NCBI GenBank assembly: GCA_903909905.1
Contig: CAIVXP010000160.1
Coordinates: 1 to 6,490, forward strand
Length of the DNA stretch: 6,490 nt
Source of the DNA: Akkermansiaceae bacterium
GTDB lineage: Bacteria; Verrucomicrobiota; Verrucomicrobiia; Verrucomicrobiales; Akkermansiaceae
Reading direction: 5' to 3'
The translations under genes were made by a program, and so were the position numbers. The notes under the pieces were generated by a model, which did no database searches, was not told the origin of the DNA, and was given only the letters and a program-made list of their open reading frames with translations. Below are positions 1 through 6,490 of this stretch, piece by piece; positions within the stretch are counted from its first letter, which is position 1; each line of letters opens with the position of its first letter.

Positions 1-1578
1 AAGCACAAGGTCATCACCTATCCGCGTACCGATTCGCGCTATCTGCCTGAAGACTACCTTCCGAATGTGCGCGAGACGCTTGGAGAAATCGCCGGCAGCG
101 ATCTCGACTCCGCGCGTTATGCCAAAGCGGTGCTCAATGGCGGCAATGAAAACGGACCGAAGCTCGCCAAGCTCAAGCGCGTGTTCGACGACAAAAAAGT
201 TTCCGACCACTTTGCCATCATCCCGACCGGAAATTTTTCCAAGCTCAGCGACACCGAGCAAAAAGTTTACGACATGATCGTGAAGCGCTTCATCGCGGTG
301 TTTTACCCCTCCGCCGAGTTTGAGCAAACCACGCGCCTCACGCGGATTTCGCATGGCGATGTGACCGATACCTTCAAGACCGAGGGTCGAGTGCTGGTGA
401 AGCCCGGTTACCTTGAGGTCTATGGCAAACGCGCGGGCGTGGCATCGGGCAAGGACGAGCTCACGGCTGTGAGTGCTGGTGAAACAGCGACGGTCGAATC
501 GATCGAGGTCCTGCACGAGGAAACCAAACCACCCGCTCGGCTCACCGAATCGACCCTGCTCTCAGCGATGGAAGGAGCGGGCAAGCTCATCGACGACGAG
601 GCGCTGCGCGAAGCGATGTCCGAACGCGGCCTCGGCACACCCGCCACCCGCGCTTCAATCATCGAAGGTCTCATTTCACAAAAGTACATCGCCCGCGAAG
701 GGCGCGACCTGCATGTCAGCAACAGCGGCATGCGGCTCATCGACTTGGTGCGCGACATGAAAATCGAAGGGCTTTACTCGCCCAGGCTCACCGGCGATTG
801 GGAGCACAAACTGCACCTCATGGAGCAGGGCGAACTCAAACGCGACGAGTTCATGCGCGAGATCAATGCCTACACCGAAGAGATCGTCGGCAAGGCAAAG
901 GGCCGCGCTGATGATGCGAAGAACCAATCGTTTCCCGACCTCAATGTCGTTTGCCCGATGTGTGGAGCCAAGGGCCTGCGCCAAACCGATGCCACCTACG
1001 AGTGCCGTCAGCCGGAATGCAAATTCAAGGCGAAGAAACACATCGCCGGGCGCCTGATCACCGAGGCCGAGGCGGCCGAGCTGTTCACCAAGAAATTTGT
1101 CGGGCCGCTCACCGGATTCAAATCGAAGTTCAACAAACCCTTCGATGCCGGACTCGAACTCGATGCGAAATTCAAGGTCAACTTCGTCTTCGACAACGAC
1201 GACAACGACGCCGCTGCCGAGCTCACCGAAGAACAAGTCATTAGCGAAGTCGAGCTACCCGACGGACGCCGCGTGAAACTTTACCAATCCGAAAAGGCCT
1301 ATCACCTGCCGGAAGTCGTCACGAAAAAAGAGCCCAACGGCATCCGCATCGGCAAGTCGATCCTGCAGCACGAGATCACGCCCGATCAGGCGGTCAAACT
1401 CGTGAGCCTCGGCAAGACCGACCTCATCAAGGGCTTTGTTTCGAATCGGACCAAACGTAAGTTCGATGCCTTCCTCACCTTCGATGCGAAAGAAGGGAAA
1501 ATCGGTTTCGATTTCCCGCCACGCCCGACGAAGAAAGCTGCGACCAAAAAAGCCGCGGCCAAGGACGCGGATGAATGA
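1..1578 (+). CDS. topB: DNA topoisomerase III (type IA), C-terminal part; 5' end outside window
   Basis: Type IA topoisomerases cut one DNA strand through a 5'-phosphotyrosine, pass another strand and reseal. TopB-type enzymes mainly decatenate DNA and process recombination or replication intermediates. The frame is open from base 1 with no start, so the gene is cut on the left. In window numbering the fragment opens with the active-site motif [12 protein letters not shown]. Tyr7, just before PRTD, is the expected nucleophile and Arg9 its usual partner. Further family motifs are HFAIIPTG (about 70-77), [11 protein letters not shown] (177-187) and [15 protein letters not shown] (210-224). A four-cysteine zinc finger follows (Cys318, 321, 335, 340). 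Two topoisomerase C-terminal repeats come next (about 350-398 and 434-505), then a Lys/Ala-rich tail. About 320 residues, with the Toprim domain, should lie upstream, giving a protein of about 845 residues. This is longer than E. coli TopB and fits the zinc-finger-plus-repeat architecture. The GTG at 67 is internal. The gene converges on the next gene with 12 nt between stops. Confidence 0.93.
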   Translation, partial: KHKVITYPRTDSRYLPEDYLPNVRETLGEIAGSDLDSARYAKAVLNGGNENGPKLAKLKRVFDDKKVSDHFAIIPTGNFSKLSDTEQKVYDMIVKRFIAVFYPSAEFEQTTRLTRISHGDVTDTFKTEGRVLVKPGYLEVYGKRAGVASGKDELTAVSAGETATVESIEVLHEETKPPARLTESTLLSAMEGAGKLIDDEALREAMSERGLGTPATRASIIEGLISQKYIAREGRDLHVSNSGMRLIDLVRDMKIEGLYSPRLTGDWEHKLHLMEQGELKRDEFMREINAYTEEIVGKAKGRADDAKNQSFPDLNVVCPMCGAKGLRQTDATYECRQPECKFKAKKHIAGRLITEAEAAELFTKKFVGPLTGFKSKFNKPFDAGLELDAKFKVNFVFDNDDNDAAAELTEEQVISEVELPDGRRVKLYQSEKAYHLPEVVTKKEPNGIRIGKSILQHEITPDQAVKLVSLGKTDLIKGFVSNRTKRKFDAFLTFDAKEGKIGFDFPPRPTKKAATKKAAAKDADE

Positions 1579-1590
1579 TGGCGCGGCGGA

Positions 1591-2067
1591 TCAGCTCGCG
1601 TGCTTGTCCATCGCTTTGATCTCATCCGCACTTTGATTCACAAAGGCCGATGCACCGAGCGGATGACGATCGCCGAGCAAGTGCTGCTTGCCCTGGCGGT
1701 AAAGGTCGATGACATGGGACCCCGCGCGCACGGCCAACTCCATGGTTGAGGGATTCGACTGATGGAGAAAATGTGCCTCATGGCCGAGTGAGGATTCCTC
1801 GCGTTCGATGTGGTCGAGCAGGATGTGGATTTTCTGCAAAGCAAGCGCCCCGTCGTGATCGCGATGTTGGAACTCGCTATAGTTTCGCTGGAGCGCCTTG
1901 TATTCGACCTTTAGCGCATGGAGCCGACGGTCGAGCGCGCGCGAGGCGGGCTCTCCGATGTCGTGGAGTTCTTCGCTGAGTTTTTCAAGTTGTTCGCCGG
2001 CATGGGCGATTTGGGCATCGAGATGGTTTGCGGTACGATCGTTCATGACGGTTTTGGGTTTATCCAA
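1591..2067 (-). CDS. Hypothetical histidine-rich coiled-coil protein, 158 aa
   Basis: I do not recognise this family. The product is soluble-looking, with no signal peptide or membrane segment. Residues about 15-75 are charged and Leu-rich with heptad-like spacing, suggesting a helical coiled coil. It has 15 histidines in 158 residues and no cysteine. The histidines include a cluster at His96, His99 and His102, and others at His68, 71, 81 and 86. Metal binding is possible, but no known site is recognisable. I chose the TTG at 2065-2067 as start because an AAGGAGT Shine-Dalgarno lies 11 nt upstream of it. The in-frame ATG at 2044-2046 (residue 8) has no ribosome-binding site near it and is the alternative. 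It is the last gene of the - strand group, 65 nt after the Blh gene, and may or may not be co-transcribed. It converges on topB. Confidence 0.75.
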   Translation of the reverse strand: MDKPKTVMNDRTANHLDAQIAHAGEQLEKLSEELHDIGEPASRALDRRLHALKVEYKALQRNYSEFQHRDHDGALALQKIHILLDHIEREESSLGHEAHFLHQSNPSTMELAVRAGSHVIDLYRQGKQHLLGDRHPLGASAFVNQSADEIKAMDKHAS

Positions 2068-2077
2068 CTTTCACTTT

Positions 2078-2084
2078 ACTCCTT
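2078..2084 (-). promoter_or_regulatory. Shine-Dalgarno AAGGAGT of the histidine-rich protein gene
   Basis: On the - strand AAGGAGT lies before the TTG at 2065-2067, with 11 nt between GGAG and the start. That spacing is somewhat long. It is still far better placed than for the downstream ATG, which would be 32 nt away, so it supports the TTG start. Confidence 0.55.
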
Positions 2085-2132
2085 CCGCCAAGCCTCCGCA
2101 ACCCGTTTTCCGCCCCGCCATGGCGCGGCCCA

Positions 2133-3125
2133 TCAAATGATTGGCGCGAGGTCAGGCCTGGGCAGCCGCAGGCCCAGCAGGTGATGCGGCAGCGTGGTGA
2201 TCATGTAAAAAACAATGCACGCCACTGCCAGCGTGTGGGCACTGAATGGGCCGAGCAGCCAACAAATCGGGATGAGGCAAAGGACGGTGGGCACCATGAG
2301 CGGCAGGCTGATTCCGTGCACGCGAACCAAGCGGCGCACGAAACCTGCGGGCGCAGACGGTGGCTCGATCACCACGCGTGTGCAGGCCAATCGCCGAGTG
2401 TGGCGGTATGCATGCACGCCGAGGAAAAACATGCCCACCGCAAACAAGGGATCCGCAAACACTGCAAGCATGGCAACCAAGGTGTGCTCAATCAGTTCAA
2501 GGCCTGCCTTGCACCTCCTCCCGCGTCGCCACCTCGCCATCGCACCGGCGATCGCAAAGCCAGCGCCTGCGATGACGCCGAGCCATGAAAGTTTTTGCAA
2601 ATGCATCAAGTCCGGCATCCACATGGTTTCACGCTTCCATGCGAACGCAGCGGAAATTTGCGCAAATGGCGCCCATGCCGCTTCAGGGCTCGTCGCAAAC
2701 ACCGTGGCCAAGAGCAACAAGCCACGACCCAGTACGAATGACCAACGCGCGAAGGCACCATCGGCATCGATACGCAGCGCCGTGGCATCGGCCATGCCAA
2801 AGTGGAAGATGGTAAGCCCGAGGAAAAGCAAAGCAAAGACGCCCGGCTGCCAAACGAGAAACAAAGTGCAGGCAAGCATCAGCCCAAAGTATTCCGCAAA
2901 ACCCACAAGCTGACGCGTGAACAATTTTTCACCCGTGAGCCGCGCCTGCACCACCCAATCGGCCGCGCCATGAGGCATGCCAAAAATCAGCAAGGCCAAC
3001 ACGAACGGCCATGCAGAGAATTGCTTGGCCACCGCGGGAGCGATGATGCCGATCGAACCACCGATCATCAGCATCGCCCACGGCAAGGCCCGGGGCCCGG
3101 ACCACAGCGCTCGCGCGGAATTCAA
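2133..3125 (-). CDS. blh: Brp/Blh-family beta-carotene 15,15'-dioxygenase (retinal-forming)
   Basis: Integral-membrane Blh enzymes cleave beta-carotene centrally to two all-trans retinals, which serve as rhodopsin chromophore. The protein is strongly hydrophobic with multiple membrane segments. It carries the family's iron-ligand histidines in order, numbered from the TTG start: GMPHGAADW (His52), IFHFGMAD (His108) and GVHAYRH (His238 and His242, with the H-x3-H spacing of known Blh). A late LPHHLLG (His314/315) follows. At 330 aa it is a little longer than many Blh proteins, partly from an Arg-rich loop (WRRGRR). The frame is open upstream, with possible starts at ATG 3072-3074, TTG 3123-3125, ATG 3162-3164 and one ending at 3224. 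I prefer the TTG because it overlaps the rhodopsin stop as TTGA and avoids a 100-nt overlap. No strong Shine-Dalgarno decides it. The adjacent upstream rhodopsin makes the function very likely. Confidence 0.88.
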   Translation of the reverse strand: MNSARALWSGPRALPWAMLMIGGSIGIIAPAVAKQFSAWPFVLALLIFGMPHGAADWVVQARLTGEKLFTRQLVGFAEYFGLMLACTLFLVWQPGVFALLFLGLTIFHFGMADATALRIDADGAFARWSFVLGRGLLLLATVFATSPEAAWAPFAQISAAFAWKRETMWMPDLMHLQKLSWLGVIAGAGFAIAGAMARWRRGRRCKAGLELIEHTLVAMLAVFADPLFAVGMFFLGVHAYRHTRRLACTRVVIEPPSAPAGFVRRLVRVHGISLPLMVPTVLCLIPICWLLGPFSAHTLAVACIVFYMITTLPHHLLGLRLPRPDLAPII

Positions 3126-4027
3126 CGCGCCGGCTCGCTCAAGGCTTTCACACCCTGATAGCATGCGAGGCCGAAGAACACCTTGTTGATCACATCCGCG
3201 ATGTTGTAGCAAATTTCCCGCCAACTCTCGCCATCAGCACCGCCGAGAGCCATGAGAAATCCGACAGGATAAATCACCCAACCTATGAGGACATACAAAC
3301 GCATCGGTCGCAAACTGCGCTGGATGCTAGCCGGCACACTGGTCATCGCTTCGGAAACTTTGCTGTAGAGCATGTACACAATGTAGAGCCATGCGATGCA
3401 GCTAACCGCAAACCACAGCCACCACTGACCGCTGCCAGTCTTGCTTTCCTCCGCCACCCATGCGGTGATGAGCATGACAAAGGCCCAGAAAATGAGACCT
3501 CGGAACAACTTTGCACCCTTTTTGCCGAGGTTAAGCAAAAGCGGAAATTCCATCAGCAACAAAGGCACCGTGATGAGCCAATCAATGTAGCGATAGGCCG
3601 TGGGAAACTGCCTGATCGTCGCACCCGCGATTCGATTTCCATTGGCATCAAACAGCGAAGCCACACCCTCAAGGTAGATGCTACTCATCCGCCAGTAATG
3701 AAAAGCCGCCACCGCGCAAATGATGCCGGCAACCGTCAGTGTCGTCTGATACTGCGTCGGCACGGTTTTGCGCTGCAGCCAAAAGAACAAGGCGCCGGCA
3801 CCCATGGCAACCGTGGCCAGCCAGAACAGGTACATCGTGACACCCTCCATCGTGAGTCCCGCGTTAAGCGCCTTCATGGTGGTCGACATGTCGGCAAGCG
3901 TCAGCAAAGGGAAATTCAACGCGAACAACTTGCCCTGCGGAAATGGGCCGCCGGTTTGTTGGTCGCTGCTTGCCGCATCGTCCGCGCATGCGCCGAACTC
4001 CTTCTCCGTGTTGGTGTGAATTTTCAT
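3122..4027 (-). CDS. Proteorhodopsin-like light-driven proton pump
   Basis: This is a seven-helix retinal protein of the inner membrane that should export protons in light, adding to proton-motive force. Helices lie at about 64-84, 91-114, 147-167, 174-191, 201-221, 241-262 and 270-294. Key residues, with green proteorhodopsin (GPR) numbers in brackets, are His110 (75), Arg146 (94), Asp149 acceptor (97), Thr153 (101), Glu160 donor (108), Asp278 (227) and Schiff-base Lys282 (231). The D-T-E set marks a proton pump rather than a sodium (NDQ) or chloride (NTQ) pump. Leu157 aligns with position 105, where Leu gives green absorption. Phe206 aligns with bacteriorhodopsin Trp138, the site that is Gly in xanthorhodopsin, so a carotenoid antenna is not predicted. 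The His110-Asp149 interval is 17 residues longer than in GPR, meaning a long B-C loop. The ATG at 4025-4027 gives a polar 60-residue leader without a clear signal peptide. Met47, Met51 and Met60 are alternatives but lack ribosome-binding sites. Confidence 0.95.
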   Translation of the reverse strand: MKIHTNTEKEFGACADDAASSDQQTGGPFPQGKLFALNFPLLTLADMSTTMKALNAGLTMEGVTMYLFWLATVAMGAGALFFWLQRKTVPTQYQTTLTVAGIICAVAAFHYWRMSSIYLEGVASLFDANGNRIAGATIRQFPTAYRYIDWLITVPLLLMEFPLLLNLGKKGAKLFRGLIFWAFVMLITAWVAEESKTGSGQWWLWFAVSCIAWLYIVYMLYSKVSEAMTSVPASIQRSLRPMRLYVLIGWVIYPVGFLMALGGADGESWREICYNIADVINKVFFGLACYQGVKALSEPAR

Positions 4028-4031
4028 GATG

Positions 4032-4051
4032 GATTGGAGGGATCTCCAATC
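4032..4051 (-). promoter_or_regulatory. Perfect 8-bp hairpin in the rhodopsin 5' leader
   Basis: On the - strand GATTGGAG and CTCCAATC flank a 4-nt ATCC loop, giving a perfect 8-bp stem ending 4 nt before the rhodopsin ATG. The only GGAG Shine-Dalgarno-like sequence near the start is in the 5' arm, 16 nt from the ATG, and is paired with CTCC in the 3' arm. The structure could therefore hide the ribosome-binding site or influence initiation. There is no T-tract, so it is not a normal terminator. The geometry is seen directly; the regulatory role is inferred. Confidence 0.45.
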
Positions 4052-4054
4052 ATC

Positions 4055-4082
4055 AATCTAATTCACCGCCACTGCCGCACAA
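4055..4082 (-). promoter_or_regulatory. Weak sigma70-like promoter candidate for rhodopsin-blh
   Basis: In the 86-nt gap after leuS, TTGTGC (4077-4082) and TAGATT (4055-4060) are separated by 16 nt on the - strand. They share only 3-4 of 6 positions each with the consensus. If real, transcription would begin at or near the 4032-4051 hairpin. Read-through from leuS is equally possible. Confidence 0.25.
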
Positions 4083-4094
4083 CCGGCCTTGCGT

Positions 4095-4108
4095 CACGCG
4101 ATCGCGTG
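4095..4108. repeat. 14-nt perfect palindrome just after the leuS stop
   Basis: CACGCGATCGCGTG is self-complementary and starts 5 nt beyond the leuS stop on the - strand. It could be a short hairpin at the mRNA 3' end or a protein-binding site. No T-run follows, so it is not called a terminator. In a GC-rich genome it could also be chance. Confidence 0.3.
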
Positions 4109-4113
4109 TGCGT

Positions 4114-6490
<2,377 letters not shown>

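Noticed and set aside
676..1236. - strand open frame of 186 codons inside topB
   Set aside because: The opposite strand carries clear topoisomerase motifs, and this translation is low-complexity shadow sequence.
1579..1590. Bidirectional terminator between topB and the convergent gene
   Set aside because: Only 12 nt separate the stops, and no stem-loop with T-tract is visible there.
2215..2913. + strand open frame of 232 codons
   Set aside because: It is antisense to blh, and its translation is Ala/Pro/Ser-rich without domains, as expected for a shadow frame.
3087..3103. GC-rich palindromic run around CCCGGGGCCCGG
   Set aside because: It lies within the blh coding region, is imperfect, and is expected in GC-rich coding DNA.

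Overview
This is a GC-rich bacterial window, about 60% by eye. It holds five protein genes, two of them cut by the window edges. The gene set suggests a member of the Verrucomicrobiota or a relative in the PVC group: a TopB-type topoisomerase with a zinc finger and C-terminal repeats, a proteorhodopsin with a Blh partner, and a REP/RAYT element whose repeat reads as 'SVGVPPT'. That assignment is inference from general familiarity and was not tested by any search. No rRNA, tRNA or CRISPR array is visible.

Layout. On the + strand, bases 1-1578 carry the C-terminal part of DNA topoisomerase III, starting just before the catalytic tyrosine. Everything else reads on the - strand and converges on it. 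In transcription order these are leucyl-tRNA synthetase (leuS, running off the right edge), a proteorhodopsin-like retinal protein (3122-4027), a Brp/Blh-family beta-carotene cleavage enzyme (about 2133-3125), and a histidine-rich coiled-coil protein of unknown function (1591-2067). The gaps between the - strand genes are short (86 nt, a 4-nt overlap, 65 nt), so they may share transcripts. The 86-nt gap before the rhodopsin holds a perfect hairpin next to the start codon and a weak promoter candidate.

How the genes work together. Blh cleaves beta-carotene to retinal, and retinal is the chromophore bound by the rhodopsin lysine. The two genes therefore form a minimal photoheterotrophy cassette, provided beta-carotene is made by genes elsewhere. 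The rhodopsin keeps the proton acceptor, the proton donor and the Schiff-base lysine, so it should be an outward proton pump.

The most unusual feature is inside leuS. The CP1 editing domain is interrupted by an in-frame element of about 667 bp (5458-6124). It encodes a complete-looking RAYT (REP-associated tyrosine transposase, Y1/HUH family) domain. The element is bounded by perfect 27-nt inverted repeats, each containing a REP-like palindrome. The reading frame stays open through both repeats and the transposase domain, so the predicted product is a LeuRS-RAYT-LeuRS protein in an essential enzyme. The synthetase and editing residues visible on both sides are intact.
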